Of a stretch of DNA of 32,994 nucleotides, positions 7,432-14,757 are shown one piece after another (position 1 is the stretch's first letter; each line of letters starts with the position of its first letter). The DNA is taken from positions 1 to 32,994 of the forward strand of contig SPJM01000093.1 in NCBI GenBank assembly GCA_006844585.1. The letters run 5' to 3'. The DNA comes from Methylococcaceae bacterium. Its GTDB lineage: Bacteria > Pseudomonadota > Gammaproteobacteria > Methylococcales > Methylomonadaceae. Made by a program: the position numbers and the translations under genes. The notes beneath the pieces are model-generated. The model worked only from the letters and a program-made list of their open reading frames with translations. It had not been told where the DNA came from and did no database searches.

Positions 7432-8163
7432 CAAACCTTCCGATTTTCCTTCATAAAACGCCGTGTCTTTAACATTCTTTACTTCCCAATATTCCAGCAG
7501 ACTTTTTTGATATTGTTCGCATTGCTCGGGCTTTAAATGGGCAATTTCCGCAATTTCAAAGCCTTTGTTAAAAATCGGTTCATTCAAAATACTTGGAATA
7601 TGGTCAAAGGTTTCCAGATTTTTTAAAAAATACACCCATTTATCAAAATGCGTTTCCAATTCCTCAGCCTGTTTGTTAAATAACGGCATTTGCAGAAATT
7701 TAAAATGCAGTTTGTCGTAAAACAATTCACCGTCCTGGTCTTTTAAACTGACATCGCGACGAAATTTGCGCATTTCTTCCTGTTCATCGTAATGAAAATC
7801 CAGAATGGCAATAAAATAAATCGGCAGCAGCCTAAAATCCCAGCCGCCTTTTTCGGCTTGTTCGCGAATAGGAAAGGTGGAGTAGAACAGCGAGCGGTCT
7901 TTAAAAAAATTGACTTTCGCCTTTTGCATTTCAACAATAAACTTTGCGCCGGTGTCCGTCTGACAGTAAATATCAAAAATAGCCGTTCGGCCTTGCTCGG
8001 TATCGTCCAGATTTTCCGGATTCTTGAAGCTCAAATCGGCGATTTGATGATGCGAAGGCAACAGCTGATTCAAAAAATCGACCAGCAAGTCTTTACTGCC
8101 TTCTTCGCCGAATAGTTTCTTAAAACCAAAGTCGGTATATGGGTTGATATATTTGGCTGTCAT
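7300..8163 (-). CDS. Rpn family nuclease / PD-(D/E)XK transposase-like protein
   Basis: 287 residues beginning MTAKYINPYTDFGFKKLFG, the hallmark of the Rpn/PF12784 family of PD-(D/E)XK DNA nucleases linked to recombination and phage defence. Catalytic-type elements are FDIYCQTDTGAKFIVEMQKA (Asp ... Glu-x-Gln) near residues 64-83, then RSLFYSTFPIREQAEKG. The C-terminus has short repeats of E-G-K (SEGLMEGKVEGKKEGKME) and a helical tail ending TTGLTEAEVEKL. GGAAG 3 nt before the ATG at 8163 supports the start. It is a single gene between the cytochrome pseudogene and can. See the internal start at 7431. Confidence 0.88.
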   Translation of the reverse strand: MTAKYINPYTDFGFKKLFGEEGSKDLLVDFLNQLLPSHHQIADLSFKNPENLDDTEQGRTAIFDIYCQTDTGAKFIVEMQKAKVNFFKDRSLFYSTFPIREQAEKGGWDFRLLPIYFIAILDFHYDEQEEMRKFRRDVSLKDQDGELFYDKLHFKFLQMPLFNKQAEELETHFDKWVYFLKNLETFDHIPSILNEPIFNKGFEIAEIAHLKPEQCEQYQKSLLEYWEVKNVKDTAFYEGKSEGLMEGKVEGKKEGKMEVAKALKQQNIAIEIIAATTGLTEAEVEKL

Positions 8164-8239
8164 CGTCTTCCAAAATAAAGGAAAGAAAGGCTATATTTGT
8201 ACGCATTTCAATACTCCTCCTAATGTGTAATGATGGGGT

Positions 8240-8890
8240 TTAATAAACCGGGTTTCCGTTCTCTCTCACCTGATAAATATCATCGACTTGGTTCATCTGA
8301 TGAATCGGCACGTTTAAATCATGCAATATGCCGTTTTCCAAACCATAAATACAACCATGAACGGTCAGTTCCTTATTATTGCGCCAGGCTCTTTGTACAA
8401 CCGGGGTATGACAAATATTGCGCACTTGTTCGAGAACATTCAGTTCACATAAACGATTCAAGCGCTGAGTTTCATCCTCAAGGTCGGATATTTGCTGCTC
8501 ATATTTTTGATGAACTGCTTTAATATGCCCCAACCAATGATCAATCAAACCATGTTCCTGAGATTCCATCGAAGCCTTAACGCCGCCGCAGCCGTAATGA
8601 CCACAGACAATTATATGCTTGACTTTTAGAGCCTCCACCGCAAATTGAACCACTGACAAACAGTTGATATCAGTCGGCGTGACAACATTGGCAATGTTGC
8701 GATGAACGAAAATTTCCCCCGGTTGTAGACCGACTAACTGCTCGGCGGCCACCCGGCTATCAGAACAACCTATCCATAAAAAATCCGGCGACTGCTGTTT
8801 GGAAAGTTCGGAAAAAAAAGTCGGATTGCTTTGGGTGATTTTCGCCGCCCAGGCTTTGTTATTATCTAATAAGGTGTTCAGATCGCTCAT
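8240..8890 (-). CDS. can: Beta-class carbonic anhydrase
   Basis: It interconverts CO2 and bicarbonate in the cytoplasm. The zinc ligands are C42, D44 (CSDSR) and H98, C101 (GHYGCGG), counted from the ATG at 8890, with R46 pairing to D44. The product (216 residues, MSDLNTLLDNNKAW) then aligns end to end with the E. coli Can type (220). The frame is open up to 8962, but the extra 24 residues have no family counterpart and overlap the parB stop, so 8890 is preferred. HRNIANVV, DINCLSVVQ and ELNVLEQVRNI also match. It is transcribed in the same direction as parB and may be read through from the mnmG-parB operon. Confidence 0.94.
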   Translation of the reverse strand: MSDLNTLLDNNKAWAAKITQSNPTFFSELSKQQSPDFLWIGCSDSRVAAEQLVGLQPGEIFVHRNIANVVTPTDINCLSVVQFAVEALKVKHIIVCGHYGCGGVKASMESQEHGLIDHWLGHIKAVHQKYEQQISDLEDETQRLNRLCELNVLEQVRNICHTPVVQRAWRNNKELTVHGCIYGLENGILHDLNVPIHQMNQVDDIYQVRENGNPVY

Positions 8891-8958
8891 AGCGTCATTA
8901 TCTCTCTCAAAATGCTTAGGAACGTGAATTTTATTTAGGACTGAGGAAAAGGCATCCA

Positions 8959-9822
8959 TCAATGAATTTTATTAATGATGCCTTCCAGCTCTTCCAGACT
9001 GGTATAGTTAATCACTAATTTTCCCTTGCCATTGTTATTGTGATTGATTTCAACTTTGGCGCCGGTTCGAAAACTGAGATCCTGCTCCAATTTGATGGTA
9101 TCGGTATCTTTGTCTGCTTTATCCGCTGTAGCCGCCGCTTCCGGATTTAAAATTTGTTTTACCAGTTTCTCAACCGCACGCACCGATAATTTTTGGGCGA
9201 CAGTTTTATTGGCGACTTGCACCTGTTGTTTTTCATCCAGCGGCAACATCGCTCTAGCGTGCCCCATTTCTATCAATCCTTTTGACAACAGAGTTTTAAC
9301 ATCCGGACTTAAATCCAATAAACGCAACAAATTAGAAACCCCGGCGCGGGATTTGCCGATGGCGTCGGCCACTTCCTGATGAGTCAAACCAAACTCATCC
9401 AACAAACGCCTTAAGGCCTCTGCTTCCTCCAGCGGGTTTAAATCTTCGCGCTGAATATTTTCAATCAAGGCGATAGCCATCACCGCCTTATCATCCAATG
9501 CTCTGATCATCACCGGCACTTCGTGCAATTCAGCCAGTTGCGCGGCTCGCCAACGACGTTCGCCGGCAATGATTTCATATTTCTCTTCAGCAATCAGACG
9601 CACGATAATCGGTTGAATGATGCCTTGCGCTGATATGGAATCCGCCAACTCCTTGAGTTTGTCCGGATCCATATCTTTACGCGGTTGATATTTGCCGCGC
9701 TGCAAAAATTCTATCGGCAAAGTTTGCGATTCTTGCGATGTTTTTTCATCGGCGGCTGCCACCGGCGTTACATCGCCTAATAAAGCATCCAGTCCGCGCC
9801 CTAAGCCTCTTTTAACCGCCAT
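8959..9822 (-). CDS. parB: Chromosome-partitioning protein ParB
   Basis: It is the centromere-binding CTPase clamp of the chromosomal ParABS system. The 287 residues show the ParA-interacting N-terminus (KRGLGRGLDALLGD), the CTP-binding ParB/sulfiredoxin domain with GERRWRAAQLAEL (about residues 87-99), the helix-turn-helix LTHQEVADAIGKSRAGVSNLLRLLDL (given here by its first and last residues: L-T-H-Q to L-D-L) and a C-terminal dimerisation tail. The start overlaps the end of parA by 11 nt. No canonical parS (TGTTTCACGTGAAACA-like) was noticed in the window, so binding sites must lie elsewhere. Confidence 0.95.
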   Translation of the reverse strand: MAVKRGLGRGLDALLGDVTPVAAADEKTSQESQTLPIEFLQRGKYQPRKDMDPDKLKELADSISAQGIIQPIIVRLIAEEKYEIIAGERRWRAAQLAELHEVPVMIRALDDKAVMAIALIENIQREDLNPLEEAEALRRLLDEFGLTHQEVADAIGKSRAGVSNLLRLLDLSPDVKTLLSKGLIEMGHARAMLPLDEKQQVQVANKTVAQKLSVRAVEKLVKQILNPEAAATADKADKDTDTIKLEQDLSFRTGAKVEINHNNNGKGKLVINYTSLEELEGIINKIH

Positions 9823-10594
9823 GTTTACCGCCTTTTTCCTTACGGATCAATTCACCGGCCATAGCAATATAAGCGACCGCTCCCCGTGAGGATTTGTCAT
9901 ACGCAATCACCGGCAAACCATGACTGGGGGCTTCCGCCAGGCGGATATTTCTAGGAATGCAAGTTCTAAAGACTTTATCGCCGAAATATTCAGTCAATTG
10001 ATCAGAGACATCTTTAGTCAAGCGGCTGCGATTATCAAACATGGTGCGCAAAATACCTTCCAGATGCAAACCCGGATTCACCGTATCGCGTATATTCTTC
10101 AAGGTATCCATCAAGGCGCTCAAGCCTTCCAACGCATAATATTCGCATTGCATGGGAATTAACACGCTGTTGGCCGCCACCATCGCATTCAAGGTCAACA
10201 TATTTAATGATGGCGGGCAATCGATCAAAATATAATCGTATAGTTTAAGGACTTGCAATAAAGCATCCGCTAAACGCCTTTCCCGATGCGGCGCATCCAT
10301 CAGGCGTACTTCAGCGGCGGTCAGATCTGAATTACCGGGAATAATATCGAAACCCAGTTCCTTGTTTTCAACAATAATTTCCCAAACCGGCACTTCTTCC
10401 AATAACAATTCACAACTGGAATATTTAGCGGCTTCCTTATCCACCCCGCAACCCATCGCGGCATTGCCTTGCGGATCCAGGTCTATCAGCAACACGCGCC
10501 GTTTAGCGCCCGCCAGCGACGCGGCCAGATTAACACTGGTGGTGGTTTTACCCACCCCGCCTTTTTGATTGGTTACAGCAATCACTTTAGCCAT
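9812..10594 (-). CDS. parA: Chromosome-partitioning ATPase ParA (Soj-like)
   Basis: It is a ParA/MinD-type deviant Walker ATPase that binds nucleoid DNA and moves ParB-parS complexes. The 260 residues include the deviant Walker A KGGVGKTT (11-18) with the signature Lys, LLIDLDPQGNAAMG (Walker A') and YDYILIDCPPSL (Walker B). The short N-terminus, without an HTH, marks it as the chromosomal type rather than a type Ia plasmid ParA. It overlaps rsmG by 8 nt upstream and parB by 11 nt downstream, so the operon is tightly coupled. Confidence 0.96.
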   Translation of the reverse strand: MAKVIAVTNQKGGVGKTTTSVNLAASLAGAKRRVLLIDLDPQGNAAMGCGVDKEAAKYSSCELLLEEVPVWEIIVENKELGFDIIPGNSDLTAAEVRLMDAPHRERRLADALLQVLKLYDYILIDCPPSLNMLTLNAMVAANSVLIPMQCEYYALEGLSALMDTLKNIRDTVNPGLHLEGILRTMFDNRSRLTKDVSDQLTEYFGDKVFRTCIPRNIRLAEAPSHGLPVIAYDKSSRGAVAYIAMAGELIRKEKGGKHGG

Positions 10595-11213
10595 TTGCTT
10601 TCATCTCTATACTAATCAAAACTCTTTCCGCATCGACGCCCGGAACTGTAAGCGGAATCATTGTACAAGATTCACTCATCAAATCTATTTCCTGTTGGTA
10701 ATTTTGCCCTTTCATCGCCAGCAACAATGCATCATCCGCATAGAGGTGGCGAGTTAATGAAATGATTTTATCTAACTGGGCAAAGGCGCGCATGATAACA
10801 GATGAAAACAAAGTATGCGGTTTAAATCGTTCCACTCGGCTATGTTCTACATTGACATTATTTAATTTCAACTCAAGCGCGGCCTGCTGCACAAATCGCG
10901 TTTTCTTGGCGTTGGAATCCAACAAAGTAAATTGTTTATCGGGAAAAAAAATGGCTAACGGAATGCCGGGCAGACCTGCGCCCGTACCGATATCGGCAAT
11001 CCGGTCGCCTTTCAGATAGGGCATAATCGCCAAACTATCCAACAAATGCAAACGCGCCATTTCTTCAGGATCGCGTATCGCCGTTAAATTATAGGCTTTA
11101 TTCCATTTTATCATTAAGCTCAGAAACGCTAACAACGCTTCCAACTGATCTTCTGAATAGGCGATCTCCAAAGTTTGCAAACCTTGCTGCAAAATTTCTC
11201 TACAATTGTCCAT
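10587..11213 (-). CDS. rsmG: 16S rRNA (guanine-527-N7)-methyltransferase RsmG (GidB)
   Basis: It methylates G527 of 16S rRNA with SAM. The 208 residues (E. coli 207) contain KWNKAYNLTAIRDPEEM, the SAM loop IADIGTGAGLPGIPLAI (about residues 69-85) and FTLLDSNAKKTRFVQ, all characteristic of GidB. The start shares one base with the mnmG stop (TGATG), and the end overlaps the parA start by 8 nt. This mnmG-rsmG-parA-parB order is widely conserved and often lies near the replication origin. Confidence 0.96.
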   Translation of the reverse strand: MDNCREILQQGLQTLEIAYSEDQLEALLAFLSLMIKWNKAYNLTAIRDPEEMARLHLLDSLAIMPYLKGDRIADIGTGAGLPGIPLAIFFPDKQFTLLDSNAKKTRFVQQAALELKLNNVNVEHSRVERFKPHTLFSSVIMRAFAQLDKIISLTRHLYADDALLLAMKGQNYQQEIDLMSESCTMIPLTVPGVDAERVLISIEMKANG

Positions 11214-13081
11214 CAGGCCGATTTCTTTTTCAAATGCACCAGCAACAAAGAGATAGCGGCCGGGGTCACGCCGGGAATCCGCGATGCTTGCCCCAAGGTT
11301 TCAGGCCTTTGTGCTTTCAGCTTTTCACTGACTTCATTAGAAAGCCCTGAAACAAGGCTGTAATCGACATTTTCCGGCAAGCGCAAATGATCATAACGTT
11401 TACTGCGGTTAATTTCAGTTTGCTGGCGATCTATGTAACCAGCGTATTTGGCTTGGATCGCCACTTGTTCGGCAACTTGTTGAGGAATATTTTCCAGTTC
11501 TGAAAAAGCGATTAAATTATCGACATCGACTTCCGGGCGGCGCAATAAATCCATCAAGCTGGCTTCTTTGTGCATTTTTTTACCCCAAATCCGTTCAACT
11601 TCATCGGCTTGCTGGGTGCCTGTGCGCACCCATTTAGCGGATAATTGTTGTTGTAATTGGCCGATGCTTTCCCGTTTTTCCTGAAATTGCCGCCAGCGTT
11701 CATCATCCACCAAAGCTAAAGCGCGGCCTTGTTCGGTAAGCCGCAAATCGGCATTATCTTCACGCAGTAATAAACGGTATTCCGCCCGGCTGGTAAACAT
11801 CCGATAAGGCTCCTGGGTGCCGCGAGTGATTAAATCATCAATCATCACCCCAATATAAGCTTCATTCCTGGCCGGACACCAACTTTCCTCCTCTCTCACC
11901 AATCTGGCCGCATTAATACCGGCAATCAAGCCTTGCGCCGCCGCTTCTTCATAACCGGTGGTGCCGTTAATCTGACCAGCGAAAAACAGGCCGTTCATGT
12001 GCTTGGTTTCCAAAGAGGCTTTTAAATCGCGCGGATCAAAAAAGTCATATTCAATGGCATAACCGGGACGCACAATTTCCGCCTGTTCAAAACCTTCCAT
12101 AGATCGCACAAATTGATATTGCACCTCAAACGGTAAACTGGTGGAAATGCCGTTCGGATAGACCTCGTGAGTATGCAAACCTTCCGGTTCAACAAAAATC
12201 TGATGCGAATCGCGATCGGCAAAACGGACGATTTTATCTTCAATCGACGGACAATAACGCGGCCCCACTCCCTCGATAATACCAGCGTACATCGGTGACT
12301 GATCCAGTCCTGAACGGATTATGTCATGGGTTTGACTATTGGTGCGGGTGATATAACAGGGAATTTGCTGCGGATGCTGGGCTTTATCGCCTAAAAACGA
12401 GAATACCGGCGTCGGCTCATCCCCATGCTGCTCTTGTAATTGTTCATAATTAATGGTTCTGCCGTCAATTCGCGGCGGGGTGCCGGTTTTTAAGCGATCA
12501 ACCCTAAACGGCAGCTCCCGCAAACGGTCAGCCAAGGCGACGGAAGCTGATTCACCGGCTCGACCGCCGCTGTAATTTTCCAACCCGATATGAATTTTAC
12601 CGCCCAAAAACGTCCCGGTGGTCAATACCAAGGCCTGAGCGCTGAAATCCAATCCCATTTGGGTTCTCACGCCTGCCACCCGATCGCCCTCCACAATCAA
12701 ATCGGCAACGGTTTGTTGAAACAAGGATAAATTCGGCTGATTTTCCAGCGTTTCCCGTATCGCCTGTTTATATAAGACACGATCCGCCTGAGCGCGAGTG
12801 GCGCGCACCGCAGGCCCTTTACTGGCGTTTAAAATACGGAACTGTATGCCGGCGCGATCTATCGCTTGCGCCATCACCCCGCCTAAAGCATCCACTTCTT
12901 TTACCAAATGACCTTTGCCGATGCCTCCGATAGCCGGATTGCAGCTCATCTGCCCTAAAGTATCAATGTTTTGCGTTAATAATAATGTTTTCGCGCCCGA
13001 ACGGGCAGCCGCTAATGCCGCTTCGGTACCTGCATGACCGCCGCCGACCACAATGACATTAAAATTTTTCTGGAATTTCAC
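11213..13081 (-). CDS. mnmG: tRNA uridine-5-carboxymethylaminomethyl modification enzyme MnmG (GidA)
   Basis: With MnmE it installs the (carboxymethyl)aminomethyl group at U34 of certain tRNAs, using FAD, NADH and 5,10-methylene-THF. The 622 residues match the family (about 629). The FAD Rossmann motif [19 protein letters not shown] is at 11-29. Family signatures include [57 protein letters not shown] and the C-terminal helical MnmE-binding domain, with [13 protein letters not shown] and [13 protein letters not shown]. It is the first gene of the block; the 55 nt between it and the divergent small gene at 13137 must hold its promoter. No DnaA-box cluster or origin was recognised beside it. 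Confidence 0.97.
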   Translation of the reverse strand: MKFQKNFNVIVVGGGHAGTEAALAAARSGAKTLLLTQNIDTLGQMSCNPAIGGIGKGHLVKEVDALGGVMAQAIDRAGIQFRILNASKGPAVRATRAQADRVLYKQAIRETLENQPNLSLFQQTVADLIVEGDRVAGVRTQMGLDFSAQALVLTTGTFLGGKIHIGLENYSGGRAGESASVALADRLRELPFRVDRLKTGTPPRIDGRTINYEQLQEQHGDEPTPVFSFLGDKAQHPQQIPCYITRTNSQTHDIIRSGLDQSPMYAGIIEGVGPRYCPSIEDKIVRFADRDSHQIFVEPEGLHTHEVYPNGISTSLPFEVQYQFVRSMEGFEQAEIVRPGYAIEYDFFDPRDLKASLETKHMNGLFFAGQINGTTGYEEAAAQGLIAGINAARLVREEESWCPARNEAYIGVMIDDLITRGTQEPYRMFTSRAEYRLLLREDNADLRLTEQGRALALVDDERWRQFQEKRESIGQLQQQLSAKWVRTGTQQADEVERIWGKKMHKEASLMDLLRRPEVDVDNLIAFSELENIPQQVAEQVAIQAKYAGYIDRQQTEINRSKRYDHLRLPENVDYSLVSGLSNEVSEKLKAQRPETLGQASRIPGVTPAAISLLLVHLKKKSA

Positions 13082-13136
13082 AGCACTTTTATGTTCAAAT
13101 AAAAAGTTTATTTTAATACTTTAAATGGAAAAAATC

Positions 13137-13382
13137 ATGAAAAAACGCAATAAATCAAAACACTTGGATTCCGGGGGCCAGGTTAACCCGGTCGCCAAAT
13201 ACGCCCGTCAATTCAATAAGGCGCAGGTTTTCCAAGATCGCACGCAATATAAAAGAAACCGCAAACATAAAGGCCAGGAGCCTTTTCCAATGCTATTACG
13301 CAATATTATTGGAAAAGGTTTCTTGCCTGTTGGCAACCGTTTATCAGTAAACGAATACCGCACCCTTTTTATAGTTGACTAA
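13137..13382 (+). CDS. Small basic protein resembling ribosome-rescue factor ArfA, with in-frame hairpin
   Basis: The frame is open from ATG 13125; ATG 13137 (MKKRNKSKHLDSGG) has GGA at a good distance and is preferred, giving 81 residues. The first ~50 are strongly basic, with NPVAKYARQFNKAQVF, then YKRNRKHKGQEPFPM. A K-rich segment ending in KHKG-type residues recalls ArfA, which releases ribosomes stalled on truncated mRNA. A perfect 11-bp hairpin (13281-13318) sits inside the frame right after this core. In ArfA genes such a structure cuts or stops the mRNA before the stop codon, so the active protein is made only when tmRNA fails. The tail beyond the hairpin looks unconserved. It could instead be an uncharacterised family of small basic proteins. 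The CDS is likely; the function is moderate. Confidence 0.6.
   Translation: MKKRNKSKHLDSGGQVNPVAKYARQFNKAQVFQDRTQYKRNRKHKGQEPFPMLLRNIIGKGFLPVGNRLSVNEYRTLFIVD
13281..13318 (+). promoter_or_regulatory. Perfect 11-bp stem-loop inside the ArfA-like reading frame
   Basis: CCTTTTCCAAT (13281-13291) pairs perfectly with ATTGGAAAAGG (13308-13318) around a 16-nt loop, followed by TTTCTT. Its place, after the conserved core and about 60 nt before the stop, matches the RNase III site or terminator that makes arfA mRNAs non-stop in other proteobacteria. Confidence 0.65.
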
Positions 13383-14571
13383 AAAAAACACCGTTCAAAC
13401 CGATGTAGTCATCATCGGCGCCGGTGCTTCGGGTTTGATGTGCGCCATTGAAGCCGGCAAACGCGGCCGCCAAGTCATCGTTATTGATCACAGCAACAAA
13501 GCCGGTAAAAAAATTCTGATGTCCGGGGGAGGTCGCTGTAATTTCACCAACTACCAGGTCGAAGCAGAAAATTTCTTGTCGGAGAATCCGCATTTTTGCA
13601 AATCTGCGCTCAGTCGATACACGCAATGGGATTTTCTGGATTTAGTCAACCGCTACCGTATTCCCTACCATGAACGCGATCACGGCCAGTTATTTTGTAA
13701 TGACAGCGCTAAAGACATTCTCAACATGCTGTTAAATGAATGCGCTGATCATCAAGTCGAGATCATCCTGAACACGCAAATTTCCAATATTCAACAACTT
13801 GACGACAAAGACTTTTTATTAACTTCCGGCAACGAAAATTACCGTTGCCAATCATTAGTCATCGCCAGCGGCGGCTTATCCATCCCCAAAATGTCCGCCT
13901 CGCCTTTCGGTTATCGCATTGCCGAACAATTCAATATACCCCTTGTTCCCACCCGCGCCGGTTTAGCGCCGCTCACTTGGCAGGACACCGATAAAACCCG
14001 TTTTAGTCCGCTTAGCGGCATCGCCATTCATTGCCGGGTCAGTCTTGACAATATCAGCTTTACTGAAAATGTACTGTTTACGCATCGCGGATTAAGCGGC
14101 CCGGCTATTTTGCAAATCTCTTCCTATTGGCGCCCCGGACAAACTATTCAGATTGATTTTTTACCCGATGCCGACTTAATCGAAGAATTAACTGAACATA
14201 GGCGCTTAAAATACGCAGGAACCAACAAAAATTTATTGGCTAAACAATTGCCGAAACGATTTTTGGAAAGTTTATTATCCCAATCCTTACTAGACATCCC
14301 CGTCACAAACTGTTCCGACAAACAAATCAAAGCTATTGCCCATCAACTGCAACAATGGTCAATCATGCCCAACGGCACAGAAGGCTATCGCACTGCGGAA
14401 GTCACCGTAGGCGGGATAAATTGTAACGCTTTATCGTCTAAGACTATGGAAAGCAAAGCTATCAACGGGCTTTATTTTATCGGTGAAGTTGTCGATGTCA
14501 CCGGCTGGCTGGGCGGCTATAATTTTCAGTGGGCGTGGTCATCGGGTTGGTGTGCGGGGCAGTATGTTTAA
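13375..14571 (+). CDS. HI0933-family NAD(P)/FAD-dependent oxidoreductase
   Basis: A flavoprotein of the HI0933/YhiN (BaiN-like) family; the physiological substrate is not established for most members. The 398 residues carry the FAD-binding VVIIGAGASGLMCAIEAGKRG (V10 to G30), the family motif GKKILMSGGGRCNFTN (about 44-59), SLVIASGGLSIPKMSASPFG and the closing flavin-binding segment GLYFIGEVVDVTGWLGGYNFQ. No ATG precedes the FAD motif, so the TTG at 13375 is the best start. It overlaps the end of the ArfA-like frame by 8 nt. If the hairpin in that gene ends transcription, this gene would need its own promoter or read-through. Confidence 0.9.
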   Translation: MTKKNTVQTDVVIIGAGASGLMCAIEAGKRGRQVIVIDHSNKAGKKILMSGGGRCNFTNYQVEAENFLSENPHFCKSALSRYTQWDFLDLVNRYRIPYHERDHGQLFCNDSAKDILNMLLNECADHQVEIILNTQISNIQQLDDKDFLLTSGNENYRCQSLVIASGGLSIPKMSASPFGYRIAEQFNIPLVPTRAGLAPLTWQDTDKTRFSPLSGIAIHCRVSLDNISFTENVLFTHRGLSGPAILQISSYWRPGQTIQIDFLPDADLIEELTEHRRLKYAGTNKNLLAKQLPKRFLESLLSQSLLDIPVTNCSDKQIKAIAHQLQQWSIMPNGTEGYRTAEVTVGGINCNALSSKTMESKAINGLYFIGEVVDVTGWLGGYNFQWAWSSGWCAGQYV

Positions 14572-14757
14572 ATAAAGTAGACGCATGTATAGAAAAGTAA
14601 AATAGTTACCCGTTTGGAAAAATATCATCCATCCGATTACACACTTTTTTAATGATAGAATAAAATATAAAGAGTACTGTTATAAAAGCGAATATAGCAA
14701 CAGGCTGAAGTCGACAAAATAATCAGCTTAATCACCTAATAAGAATAAGAGGAATCT

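Noticed and set aside
8891-8962. Longer N-terminus for carbonic anhydrase
   Set aside because: The 24 extra residues have no counterpart in the family, and the upstream start lies in the parB stop.
8959-13136. parS sites or a replication origin beside mnmG-parB
   Set aside because: I looked for TGTTTCACGTGAAACA-like and TTATCCACA-like sequences by eye and saw none; the gap upstream of mnmG is only 55 nt.
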